Below the pieces are notes generated by a model. That model was not told where the DNA came from. It searched no databases and saw only the letters and a program-made list of their open reading frames with translations. Both the position numbers and the translations under genes were made by a program. From Prunus persica (taxonomy: Eukaryota > Streptophyta > Magnoliopsida > Rosales > Rosaceae): a stretch of DNA of 64,000 nt. The number at the start of each line of letters is the position of its first letter. Within the stretch, counting starts at the first letter, position 1. Location of the stretch: assembly GCF_000346465.2 (NCBI RefSeq), contig NC_034013.1:13522486-13586485 (forward strand). The letters are read 5' to 3'. Below, in pieces: positions 25,874 to 36,569 of the stretch.

Positions 25874-27535
25874 TCAATCTGTCTTGACTTCAGGACTGTG
25901 GAGGGTTTCAGGGTAGAGTACGTTCTTGGCTCCAGTGTAATCCAAGATCTTCTTGCTTGGTGCTTCTTTGGCCGAAGAGCCTGGCCTTGTCACGTACATC
26001 AATCTATAACCCCACTCCAGCAGCTCAGGGCAAAACACCTTCCATATATATGTCACCCCGAACCATTCTGGCTCTGTCAAGTACCTGTCCCCACGGCACA
26101 CACTGTTCACTATTGCTTTTGCGCACCCTTCCACTGACCCAACTGGAGTCGCACTTACTTGAGCCTGCACAAACAATGAACATTCATATTTACGACGATA
26201 AATCTTGTCCCTAAATTCAAGCAAGTATCGAACGATAATCAATGGCTTAGATTCACAGTACGGATAGATGTTAATTAATCTTGACCTAAATTCAAACAAA
26301 TATATCGAGCCATGATCAATGATTTAGATTCACATTGGCTTACATCTCTCAAGTCTTGATCCACTATCATCTCGCCGTCATCACTCATTAAAAATTTGCC
26401 TTGGGTGAGCTCAGACTCTATGTATCCAGGAGTTACAATTGTGATTTGGATGTTTGGACCAAACTCAACTCTCAGGGTCTCATACATGCTTAACAGAGCT
26501 GCTTTACTTGCCTGATCAAATCATATATTATATAACCAATCAATAATTAATGAAATTATATATATGGATTATGTACAGTACAAACATTCTAAATATTAGG
26601 GTTTCAAAGACTACTTACATTGTAAATGCTCTGCCTTGGTATAGGCAACCACGAAGCAGCGGAAGAAAGCACCACGATTTTACCTTTGCTGCTTCTCAGA
26701 TGTGGAATTGCAAAACGGGTCGTATAAACTGAACCCCAGAAGTTTGTGTCCTGCAACGACAAGTCGTTTCAACCTCTACTAGGAACAATTAATATCCCAA
26801 TTTAGGAATCTTTTTCTTTGGGCAGAGCCCAATTCAGGACTTGGGTTACTTAAAAATTGATGGCTAAAATTAATGGAATGAGAGCAATTACCATGATGGC
26901 TCTAAAATTAGTGATATCAGTTGCTTCTTCCAACATGCCAAGTGAAGTGATCCCAGCATTATTCACCAGATGGTCCACTGCATCACCTCACCATACACAT
27001 CAATTAATCATGCCATTAATTCTCTTTGATAAAATTAGTTCATTTAGAAGTTGCACTTACACCTTCCAAAGTGGTTGATTGTTTCATCAACAATTCTCTT
27101 GCAGTCTTCAACCTTGGAAACATCAGCACGAACCATAAGAACATCTGGGGAGCCACAGTCACTTGCTCGATCAACAACTTCTCTCAATGAGTCCTCTCTC
27201 CTCCCAACAAGAACTAACCGTGCCCCTCTTTTTGCATACTCATAAGCCAAATGCTATCAACACAAATAAATAATATATAAGTAATTAAGAAGAATTAATT
27301 AACATGTTACATTATTAATTTCATATGGGGTTTTAGGGTTTACCTCTCCAATACCAGAGGAGGCACCGGTGATGAGGACCACCTTTCCATTGACGTTTTC
27401 ACTGAAAATGGAGCTCAACACGGAGAGGAAGGACTTGAAGAGATAAAAGGGTGGCAGGAAGAGGCAGAGGGAGAAGAAGGTAAAAGGGGGAGCTACAAGA
27501 TTCAAGAACTTGTGGATAAGATTAAGACCCAACAT
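25874..27535 (-). CDS. Short-chain dehydrogenase (11-beta-HSD/steroleosin type), 6 exons
   Basis: The most complete member of the trio. Minus-strand exons: 27344-27535, 27061-27253, 26892-26977, 26619-26750, 26344-26511, 25874-26164, giving 353 aa. An N-terminal hydrophobic hairpin-like anchor contains Pro-Pro pairs (VAPPF, LPPFY), as in steroleosins. TGASSGIG and ADVSK form the nucleotide site, followed by NNAGIT, a catalytic Ser in SSAASW and Tyr/Lys in YNASK. The C-terminal part (VEGCAKAIVNSVCRGDRYLT, then a WxxVFCPELLEWG segment) is typical of plant HSD proteins. Exon sizes 193, 86 and 132 match the first SDR exactly, showing common origin by duplication. The start at 27535 gives MLGLNLIHKFLN; the in-frame upstream methionine at 27784 would add unrelated sequence. 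A TATA-like TTTATATAC lies about 110 bp upstream. Confidence 0.92.
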
Positions 27536-27828
27536 GACTAGTTGATGACAACAGATACAGATATTTTTCTGAGATGTTCTGAGATTTTCTGAGATGATGA
27601 AGATGGATTTGAAAGCTATCTGTTTGGTTTGGGGTTTCGTTGTATATAAAGCAAGGCAAGGCATGCAGATGTAAAGTAGAAGAAGGTGGTGGCACAGTGG
27701 CACTGTTCCATGGCATGGCAGCAATAGGACACGTGGTCTAGACATTCCTTGGGTGACGGTATAATTTGTCTTGGTGCTCCTCAATATTGCCGCCTCAGAA
27801 GGATAAGAATAAAAACGGAGCCTGGGTT

Positions 27829-28712
27829 CCCATAGTCATCTTTAGTTATGGGCTATATCCCAAATATAGCTCTAAAATAATGTAAAATTTATCTCCAATC
27901 ATAGGCTAAACAAAATTTTGGCCACATTTGGCCTATTAGTCCAATCAAGCCACATGTAGCCTAGCTTTGGCATATGCCAAATTTTTTGTGAGCCCCATAC
28001 ATGTGCTTTTGAAGAAGATAAATTATCAAATATAGGTAAAAGCACGAATCATCTCATGTAAATACATATTCAATAGCTAACATTAAAAGTGCTGACGTCA
28101 TCAATGATGTCAGCTGGATATATATATGCATTTTAAAATATTTTCGATTCGTGTTATTTAAGAAAAAGATTACTAGTCATGACTGTTGGAGCCTGAAAAT
28201 TTATGTTTTCAAATTTTAAATGTTTTCAACGTTTTAAAATGTTTTAAATGTTTTCAATTCATGTTTAAAATGTTTTCAAATCATGTTTTCACACATATTT
28301 TTTAAATGTTTTAAATGTTTCAATTCGTGTTATTTAAGAAAAAATTATAAAAAAATTCAACATGTGTCACTCAAAAATCATAGCTCGAAAAATTATTAAG
28401 ATTTCTTCAGGATAAGACGTGTCACGTAGACACAAAATCTTATCAGAAATCTTGTCATATATGGAATATTGTCTCTAAATAGTAGTTTAATTAAATTAAA
28501 TAATACATAGTTGTAGAATGTATGAGTGTTTTACTATAGTTTTTCGCAAAATAATAAAATAAGAAAGACCCTAAAATATAACCCTGCATAACTAGAGATT
28601 GAAAAATTTAGCTATGCACTATTTTTTTTTTTAAAAATTAATATTTTGAAAGGCTAAATTTTTTGCCCTGGACTACACTTAGTCTTATGACTAGAGATAG
28701 CCTTATAATATA
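27829..28712. mobile_element. Possible degenerate TIR element, about 880 bp
   Basis: The left part reads TCATCTTTAGTTATGGGCTA. The right part, read on the other strand, gives CTATCTCTAGTCATAAGACT, an imperfect inverted match of about 17 in 22. The body is AT-rich and includes two copies of TTCGTGTTATTTAAGAAAAA (around 28147 and 28325) and many AAATGTTTT units. No transposase is visible. The ends are approximate. Confidence 0.35.
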
Positions 28713-28719
28713 GGATGAT

Positions 28720-28750
28720 TGGGTTGGGTTGGGTTGGGTTGGGCTGGGCT
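28720..28750 (+). repeat. GGGTT pentamer tandem repeat
   Basis: About five copies of TGGGT followed by GGGCTGGGCT. This is not the plant telomere unit TTTAGGG. Confidence 0.85.
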
Positions 28751-29287
28751 TGTATTAGTAAGCATTGCAGTCCCACCCCACGCGTACACTCCCAAACCCA
28801 CTGCCACGGGAATTTCAGAGAAGGGAGAAAAAGGTGACTTTCTGTGTTCGTCTTTATACGAACATTACAAAAAGTTATAGAAGCAGCTGAAGCTTGGATT
28901 TTGTTGGAGCTTTAAGGTTTATGGCACCTTGAATCAGATTGAATTTTGTTGTTGAACAACGTTCGTTGCTCTTCAGATCAGCAGAATTAATTCCGTCTTT
29001 TTAATTCTAACACATGTTCAATCTCGTTTGGTATACAACGGTCAAGACACTAATTCAATTTAATGAAAATAAATAGTCCACTCCAAACCAACGAAACACA
29101 GTAGCTTTTCTTACCAAGTAGTATAGGGCAATTGAATATATACTTGAACAAGGAGTCATAAATTTACATGCAAACATATCACTATCTTGTTCTAACCGAC
29201 CATATACTGGTTGGAAAAACATAAGAAAAAAGACTGCTTCTTCAGCTTTAATTGCTACTAAACCTATAACTATTCTACTACTAAAGT

Positions 29288-29932
29288 TCACTTTTCACTG
29301 TTGCAAAAGCAGTTATCTAGCTCCAATTCAAACAGCCTTCTTTCAGTGACCCTTGCAATAAAATCATCAGCTCTTTGGTTCAATTTCTGATCATCATCAT
29401 CATCATCATCTTCATCTTCATCTTCATCTATATCCTCTTTCACCTTCACCACTACTTCCTCACTTTCTTCATCCCATCCTTTCCCTTCTATAGCTTCTTC
29501 ATCTCCACAAGTCCTCTTCAGCAGCACCTTTTCTTCCACATAAGTACTCAGATTCTTGGGTTCCTTTTGGTGGTGGGTGGAAGAGCTCTGAAGGGTTTGG
29601 CACCTTTTCATGCTTTCATATTGGTCAACAATATTAGATGCAGAAGAGACTGTGGAAAAGATTTTGGATTCTCCAACAAGGGCAACAACAATGAGATTGC
29701 CTAGTATGAACACAAACTTGGAGCTCAAAAACAGTGAACTGATTTTTGGGACAGAAACAAAGACAAAGGCCTTCATGGAAGAAGTTAAAGAGGGAAGCCA
29801 TAAAGGGCTAAAACAAAACAGACTGCAAGTTAATGCTGTCAAAGTATAAAGGAAGAGAGTGTTGAAAGGCTGGTGATGCCTCTTGTTGTGCTTGTGCATT
29901 GCTTTGAACTTCAAGATCTTGATGGGATCCAT
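29288..29932 (-). CDS. DUF4408/DUF761 domain-containing membrane protein, single exon
   Basis: Intronless 214-aa protein beginning MDPIKILKFKAMHKHNKRHH, a basic start. Two hydrophobic segments (about residues 23-49 and 56-87, the second with SVPKISSLFLSSKFVFILGN) match the N-terminal DUF4408 region. The middle is polar, with a long acidic run (EDIDEDEDEDDDDDDD). The C-terminus has LNQRADDFIARVTERRLFEL, the DUF761 motif. Proteins of this plant family (sometimes called cotton-fibre-expressed proteins) have no firm biochemical role. A TATATAAACC box on the minus strand at about 30049-30056 lies 120 bp upstream, supporting the start. It is complete and isolated. Confidence 0.82.
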   Translation of the reverse strand: MDPIKILKFKAMHKHNKRHHQPFNTLFLYTLTALTCSLFCFSPLWLPSLTSSMKAFVFVSVPKISSLFLSSKFVFILGNLIVVALVGESKIFSTVSSASNIVDQYESMKRCQTLQSSSTHHQKEPKNLSTYVEEKVLLKRTCGDEEAIEGKGWDEESEEVVVKVKEDIDEDEDEDDDDDDDQKLNQRADDFIARVTERRLFELELDNCFCNSEK

Positions 29933-32396
29933 TGTTGCCTAAGGGACTAGAGGTAATTCTGATGAGTCAGGAGAATCTCAGAATAACAAGAAAAAAGATT
30001 GAGGGGGTGGTTTTCATCTGCGGACCATAGAGCATTTGCAAACACTGGTTTATATAGTGGGTGAAATGGGGTTACTTCTGTAATTAACATTCATCAGATT
30101 ATTACTTTATATGGGAAGGTGACTTTTGTAAAGTCGTGGGAGATTGATTGGTGTTTTATTGGTTACTTTTGCTTCTCAGGCTACCTGCTTTTGCCCTGCT
30201 TGCAAATTTTTATTAATATTTAGTAACAGAATCTCAGAATATTATGATCAGCTTCACTGATGCAACTAAGGAATGAGTTTGAGCCTTCGATGGTGTTTGG
30301 GGCTATAGATAGATTCTCTTTGTTCATGAAATTTATTAAAGGAGAAGCAGTCCACGTAGAAAGCATATGCATAATTGTATTTCCCTTCTTTTTCCTGGAC
30401 GTTTGAGTGAAGGCTTTGTTGGCTTTTTGCTCACATAATTCCTCAACTAGATGGGACATTGTTGAGTGGAACAAAAAAGGTAACCGGGGAGGGGTGTGAG
30501 TAGGAGTAATTATAGAATACTACAGTACAAGATGTAGCATGTGACGATATTATAACACGTGTACAAGATGTATTACATGATCATACTATCGTAATATTTT
30601 ATAATTTCTTTTGTTAGTAGATATTTAATTATTAAAGTCATATTCCATCAAAATGATCTCCTGTTTTCATATTCAATTAAATTTACACCAGAAGAGAGTT
30701 GTATACAAATCATGCTTAATTATAATCATTTTATGAGCACTAAGTCATGGTTTTTCTTTGCAACTTAGACATTATTGAAAATAGCTTTTTTAGATCATGA
30801 AAGCGCCAAGGCCGTTTAGATGAAATCTAGGGAACTAAAAGCAAATCTTATTTTATATTGGTAGATATGAATACTCTTTCTGCAGATTGAGTTGAGTAAA
30901 TTACCCACGCGACAATGAGCCCACCTTAAGTTTAAATCTCCTCCCTCTAAATTAAAGTAGTTTTAACGATCGTTTCTATATGAATAAAAATAAAAACAAA
31001 CAAATCAACACCATCTCCTTTTCCTCTCACTTTTTCATTTCTGAGGAGTATACGTGTATGATTCCTCCTTCCTAAGATAAAAGGAGATTAGTGCTGTAAT
31101 CCAACATGTATTTAGTGAAAGGAGTTCAAAATTATCATTTGTTTCTTAATTCTTAATAATTTAAAAACAACCCAACTTGCTTGATAATTAGTGCTTAATT
31201 AGTTCTTAATTCTTGGTGCCTAAAGAACCGAAAAACTTTTCTAAAAGTTGGTAAATGGATGCGGATGTGGATCATGTGGATGCCTAATCTAATTACATGG
31301 TGATTCTTCCTTGCTCAGCCCACATGCCATGCATGTGATGGAAGTGTACAGTGTACGTACATGTATCCAGTACACCAGAGTACAAAGCAACCAAAATATT
31401 CCCACAAAAAATGAAGCCTTTAAAAGTTAGCACAACTGGAAAATTAATCCACAGATTGATTTGAATTTGATATGGGCTCAAAACTTGAAAAGCTGTTTTT
31501 ACTTGTTTAAAATGTATGGTATCCCAATTTCATTCACACACATTTTCATGGGCGGTGCGAATCCCAAAAAATAATGGGAGGCCTCGGGTGCCATTTTGTT
31601 GAGGGTCTTTTCCCTTCTTCTTTTTCTTTGTTGTCTGTTCTTCCTTTCCCTTTTATTTCTTTTTGCGGTTGTAATTTGTGACCATTTAGTTGCATATCTT
31701 GCAACATGGAAGGAAAACAATTTCAAGCCTAAATTTTTTACCTAGTTTTTCTCAACCCGTGAAGGGCCTTTGCATCACACAGTCGTTTTCTTTAGGTTAA
31801 AAATTCAAGGAACCATTTAAATAAACTTCACGTTTTAATGCATAAATCCTATGATTTAGACTATCGCTTATATATTTTTTTTTTCTTTTCTTTTGGGCTC
31901 TTTTCATGAGCAGCCCACTTCAAACCAACTTCATTAGGCCCACTCAAGTTAAAGACAACTGATTAGCCTTCCTGGCAATCCCCCCAAAACAACACACCTA
32001 CCTAACCAACCAATACAAATCAAACTAGCCTCCCTTCTTTTTAAGCAACGCATTTTAGGTTGGGCATGTGTGAGTGCGCGAAGAAACACCTTCCACAGTT
32101 ATTAGTGGGGGTTGAAAAGTGGACACGGATGAGAGAGACGTGTATGAATATAAACCCCATTTGAACAGAAAGTGATATAACAACGATTTCTGATAACATG
32201 TGTCTCGTCTATATATTAGACATCATGAAGAACGGCCACAAAAGCCCAAAAAGTCATCAACTTGTACATTGGAAGAGGTTAAAGTCAAAGTTAAAAACAA
32301 CTAAAGTAAAAGGCACAAAGGTGAAAAAGAAGACGATGGTTGAAGAAGCTTCACTCTTTCACACCAAAAAGCAAGCCTCTTCTTGCTCTGCCCTTC
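29933..32396. other. Intergenic region, no gene found
   Basis: About 2.5 kb of AT-rich sequence. It includes the DUF4408 promoter (TATA box at 30049-30056) and, at the right, the 3' end of HVA22. Minor open frames (for example minus strand 30220-30474 and 31499-31726) show no recognisable domain or codon signal. Confidence 0.5.
30049..30056 (-). promoter_or_regulatory. TATA box of the DUF4408 gene
   Basis: The minus strand reads ACTATATAAACC, about 120 bp upstream of the ATG at 29932. Confidence 0.6.
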
Positions 32397-33244
32397 TCAA
32401 TAAGCCTCCTGCTCCCCCTGCTGCCCATAACCAAAAAAGGATCAATAAGAGATAATAAAAAATATTATCAAAGTCTCAAAAGAAGGAACTCACATTCTTG
32501 GGGGTCATGAACTGCACAAACTTGTTCTTTCCTTTCCCAGTGGGGGACTTCTGGGAGGATTGAGGATGATCTCTCCCATCTCTATACCTCCTGAGCTGCT
32601 GTCTCACATATTTCTCGTACAAGAAAGCTGCACCTTGGAATTGTGGAAGAACCAACCATGCCACAAACACAAGCTTCACTTCATACCAAATTGGTAACCT
32701 GCAAATTCCATTTTCCAATCATAAACTTAGTTTCTGATAGTATCTGTGTATTCTTGAAGCTTTTATGATTTGTTCTTACCACTCTAGAGCTGGTTGGATT
32801 ACCATCTCCAAGAGAGTGAGGAAAGAGTAGATGATCCAATAAGCAAGCCACTGCTCATCATCTATCTTAGATGTGCTCTCTATGGCTATCACTGATGCAT
32901 ATCTATAATCAAACACACATACACAAAAATCAAGAACAAGTTCATACCCTTACTGGGTTTTATTAATATAATGAAAAAAATGCAAAAACAAAAAAATAAA
33001 AACTTGACACAGAGAGAGACAGAGACAGAGAGGAGCTGCTTACAAGGGGTAAAGCAACGTCACCACTGGCCTGCAAAAAAATTCCAAGAACATTGGGAAT
33101 TAGATAAACTGATAAAGCACAAAATTAAAAAATGTTGGAAAGAAAATTAAACCCAAAAAAGAAGATGAAAAAGCAGTAAAAGAAATTAAAGTCTTACCCA
33201 GCCAGTGAATGAAGTTGGGTAAGCATGGTCCAGGCTTTTCCCAT
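32397..33244 (-). CDS. HVA22-like: HVA22-like protein (TB2/DP1, REEP family), 5 exons
   Basis: ER-membrane protein of the plant HVA22 family, related to yeast Yop1p and animal REEPs, which shape tubular ER; many members are induced by ABA and stress. Minus-strand exons: 33198-33244, 33044-33070, 32780-32902, 32494-32698, 32397-32420, giving 141 aa. Landmarks are LHSLAGPVVTLLYPLYASVI, DDEQWLAYWIIYSFLTLLEM, ALEWLPIWYEVKLVFVAWLV and LPQFQGAAFLYEKYVR. The hydrophobic hairpins cover roughly residues 15-90. The C-terminus is basic and ends FVQFMTPKNQGEQEAY. The last exon codes only seven residues plus the stop; its acceptor was chosen because GEQEAY matches the usual GEHEAY-like ending. If that intron were retained, the protein would end a few residues after PKN. 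Three ACGTG elements lie upstream. Confidence 0.92.
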
Positions 33245-34743
33245 TGTTCTGTGTCTCTGTCTTTGTGGGTTCCAAAAGGAGGAAAAAAAACACACCAAGA
33301 AATTAAATTGAAAGCACAAACTAAGAGGGATTGGTTGCAGAAAACTGAGCCAGTGAGAAAAGGGTTTCACTGTTCAGAGCTGGAGAAATGAAGACAATTA
33401 ATGTGATTTTGGACGGTGGTTGTGGGGTGTTTGCTACATGTATTTATATGATAATATGAAGAGGACACGTGGCAGGAGAAGAGCAAGTATCGGATTCTGC
33501 CTTGGACGTGTCGATGTGGATTTAGCACCGCCCAATCGCAATCTAGAGGCTGAAAGCACAGTGTGGTCTCATCAGGTTGGTCAGGTGTGTGTGTGGCTGG
33601 ACTGGACTGCCTTGGGCCCTGCCATTTCCCTCAAATGACACAATGCCTTTGTTCTTTGCCCCAGACACAAGCCACGTGTCATGTTTTTTCTTCTGTTTTT
33701 TTAGTCGACGTCGGTGACACGTGCCGGAGGATGACGATCCAAATCTAAGTAGGGTTAGGACATTGCCTTTTCTTTTTTACATGGCCGGTCCAGACGGATT
33801 ATCCGAAGGTGGGGTAATGATTTATCTTAAGCTTCTTGATATGGGGTTTGTTAAATATTTAATGTGAAGTTTTGATTAGTGTCAACTCTCATCCATTGCA
33901 TCAGATTCCATCATGCTTAGGAGAGAATCTATCATCTCACCTAATGAATGTAATAGTAACGCGATGAGTGTTATAGATACAAAAGTATACACTCGGTTGT
34001 AAATACGACTCTCTTTAGGGCAAGATTAGGATTTTAACCCCCTACAATGCAACTTACTTGGTCTATGGTCAACAAGCATCTTTGTGGGCTAAATCAGATT
34101 TGGGTTTCTGATGACCAATGCGCTGCATTACCAAGGGTGGAAAGTGGGCTTTTATGGAAGTAGAATAAAAAAGGGTATGAAAATTTCATGTCTTGCTTGA
34201 CCAAGCATTTCTGTCTGTGGGCTTTCTTCTCGAGGCTAAGTGTTGTTTTTGTTAACGAATGCTTCTGTATTCCTAGCCAAAGTTGGAAGGCAGATTACCA
34301 AAACAAGGCTTATTGTTTAGAGGTACCCCTTTTTTCTTGCAAGAACATAATAGTAAGACCAAATTAAACAACATAATCAATGGTAGAGTTACTAATTAAT
34401 CCAAATTACTTTTCCCCAAGTTATCTATTATTAAAAACTACCTTGTAAACTTGCACAAAAACACCACTAATTACATTGGCGTGTAAGCCATTGGTGCAGG
34501 CCCTCCACATTTCTCCCCCACCCATTGAAGTGGTTGAGCTGAAATCCCATGCCCTCCTCCATTTTAAGACAAAATCTTCCCTTTGTCCTGCTAATAAGTG
34601 GTTACACCTACTACAAATATTTGACAAATTTTCTTTCTTCAACAAGTGCTAAAAGCTAGATCACCCTCTTTTATCAAACTTAAAACTTTGTTGGGTTTAT
34701 TTCTTTTAATATCTCTGATCAACCAAATGAGCGCTTAGAAATT
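33245..34743. other. Divergent promoter region of HVA22 and the FATB-like gene
   Basis: About 1.5 kb between two divergent start codons. The left third carries the HVA22 TATA box and ABREs. The right part is AT-rich and should contain the thioesterase promoter. No gene is supported. Confidence 0.55.
33441..33724 (-). promoter_or_regulatory. HVA22 promoter: TATA box and three ABRE/G-box elements
   Basis: TATAAATA on the minus strand is at 33441-33448. ABRE-type motifs are ACACGTGGC at 33465-33473 (17 bp beyond the TATA box), GCCACGTGTC at 33671-33680 and GACACGTGCC at 33715-33724. ABRE clusters of this kind bind ABF/AREB bZIP factors and are known from the barley HVA22 promoter. Confidence 0.6.
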
Positions 34744-36569
34744 ATGGCATCAATGGCAGCAAGAACTTACAACATTGCTACACTATGCCTTCCAAGGGAC
34801 ATGTGCAAGGCAGAGAAGAATGAGATGGCCACCAAATTGGGGTTTTATCGTTCAAGGCGTGTAGCAATGATCACAAGCAAAAATGGAAAGTTTTCGGTGA
34901 GAACCAGCGCCGGAGGAACTCCTAGAAGTGTGGAGACAATCAATGGAAAGGTCAATGGGGTTCATGTGGGAGAGGGTACATTGTTTGGAAACAAAAATAG
35001 TACAGAGTTAATTAAAGATAGTGACATTGATGCACCTGCTCATTCCTCTTTGCATGGAAATTTTGTTGAGGGCAGGTTTGTATATAGGCAGACCTTCGTA
35101 ATCAGGTCTTATGAGATTGGACCAGACAAAACTGCCACCATGGAAACGCTCATGAATCTCCTTCAGGTCCATTTTTTTTTCCTTTTTTACTCTTTTATGT
35201 CTCTGTCTGAGAGGGATAGCCCTTTGTAATTTTTGCTCACTGTGAAATTAATGAACATACTGTCATTAATTAGGAGAGTTTAATCATGAAAGTCTAGAGT
35301 TTATATTTTCATTAACTATGAAAGCCACTGGTTGCAGGAAACAGCTCTAAATCATGTGACAAGCTCTGGCCTGGCTGGAAACGGGTTCGGTGCTACCCGT
35401 GAGATGAGCATCCGGAAGCTTATTTGGGTCGTCACCCGCATCTTCATTCAAGTACAGAGATATAGCTCCTGGTATGTGATGCCATATTGTGTGGCAGTTT
35501 ATGTTTTTATTAACAACTAGACATAATAATTGATAATATTTTTGCAAGAGGCTATCTCTATGCCCAAGACAAACACTAAAAATGTGGTCTCTCTAGCATT
35601 ACTCGCACCCCACTAATGCACTAAAATGGGTTATGTGACAGGGGAGATGTTGTTGAAATAGATACTTGGGTGGATGCAGCAGGCAAAAATGGAATGCGCA
35701 GGGATTGGATCATCCGAGACTACAAGACTCAAGAAATCATTACAAGAGCTACAAGGTCTAGCTTCTTCTGCTTAATTTATAATTTATCCAAACTTAAAAC
35801 TCTAAATAGCTTAGCTGACCTCCAATTTTTTTTATCTGTCATGCAGCACTTGGGTGATCATGAACAGAGAAACAAGAAGGCTGTCCAAGATTCCAGAACA
35901 AGTGAGACAGGAAGTGCTACCATTCTACCTAAACAGAGTTGCAGTCGCCACTGAGAAAAATGACAGCGAAAAAATCGACAAGCTCACCGACGGCACTGCA
36001 GGGAGGATCCGCTCAGGCTTAGCAGTAAGTCTAGAAAAATATAAGACCACCAAACTATCAAACTAATCAAAATTTCATGCAATGTTGGTAATTGGTTAGC
36101 ATCTTAATATATCAACAACCTACTTTCTCTTGCAATTATCCCAGCCCAGATGGAGTGACATGGATGCCAACCAGCATGTAAACAATGTGAAATACATTGG
36201 ATGGATTTTGGAGGTAATACATAACACAAGCTGCTCTTACATGCAACATTTTTCATTTTCATTATGTGTTACTAAATCAAAATTAATTTGTGTTTTATTA
36301 AGCAGAGTGTGCCCATCAATGTGTTAAGAGATTATGATCTCACAAGCATGACATTGGAGTATAGACGTGAATGCAGGCAATCAAACTTGCTTGAGTCCAT
36401 GACAAGTGCAACAGCAAGTTTGGCTGAAGACTCCAATTGCAAGAACAACTCCATCAACCGTAGGCCCGACCTAGAGTACACGCATCTGCTTCGGATGCAG
36501 GCCGATAAGGCCGAGATAGTACGAGCACGAACAGAGTGGCATCTCAAGCAAAAACATAAGTTGCACTGA
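34744..36569 (+). CDS. FATB-like: FATB-like acyl-ACP thioesterase, plastidial, 6 exons
   Basis: Releases fatty acids from acyl-carrier protein in plastids; chain preference cannot be read from sequence. Exons: 34744-35166, 35338-35471, 35642-35755, 35847-36024, 36145-36213, 36306-36569, giving 393 aa. Residues 1 to about 60 are Ser/Arg/Lys-rich and fit a chloroplast transit peptide. The first hot-dog repeat starts near FVEGRFVYRQTFVIRSYEIG and includes METLMNLLQETALNHV and WGDVVEIDTWVDAAGKNGMR. The second has PRWSDMDANQHVNNVKYIGW with Asn292 and His294, and LEYRRECRQS with Cys329, the residues assigned to the active site. Classical FATB has a hydrophobic, Trp-rich anchor before the first repeat (the WSMLLAAITT and DWKPRRP region); this protein lacks it, so it belongs to a divergent FATB clade. 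All introns are GT-AG and the gene is unbroken. Confidence 0.9.

Larger units (their letters stand above)
27536..29287. other. Intergenic region with a probable TIR element and simple repeats
   Basis: This holds the promoter of the third SDR gene (TATA-like at 27642-27651), a possible TIR element at about 27830-28710 with AAATGTTTTCAA-type internal repeats, a GGGTT pentamer run at 28720-28750 and the 3' flank of the DUF4408 gene. No gene is supported. Confidence 0.5.

Noticed and set aside
28720..28750. GGGTT repeat as an interstitial telomere
   Set aside because: The unit is a pentamer and lacks TTTAGGG; it is a simple repeat.
29375..29704. Ile/Phe-rich plus-strand open frame with apparent membrane segment
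   Set aside because: Antisense of the acidic region of the DUF4408 protein; the hydrophobic run is the complement of GAT/GAA repeats.
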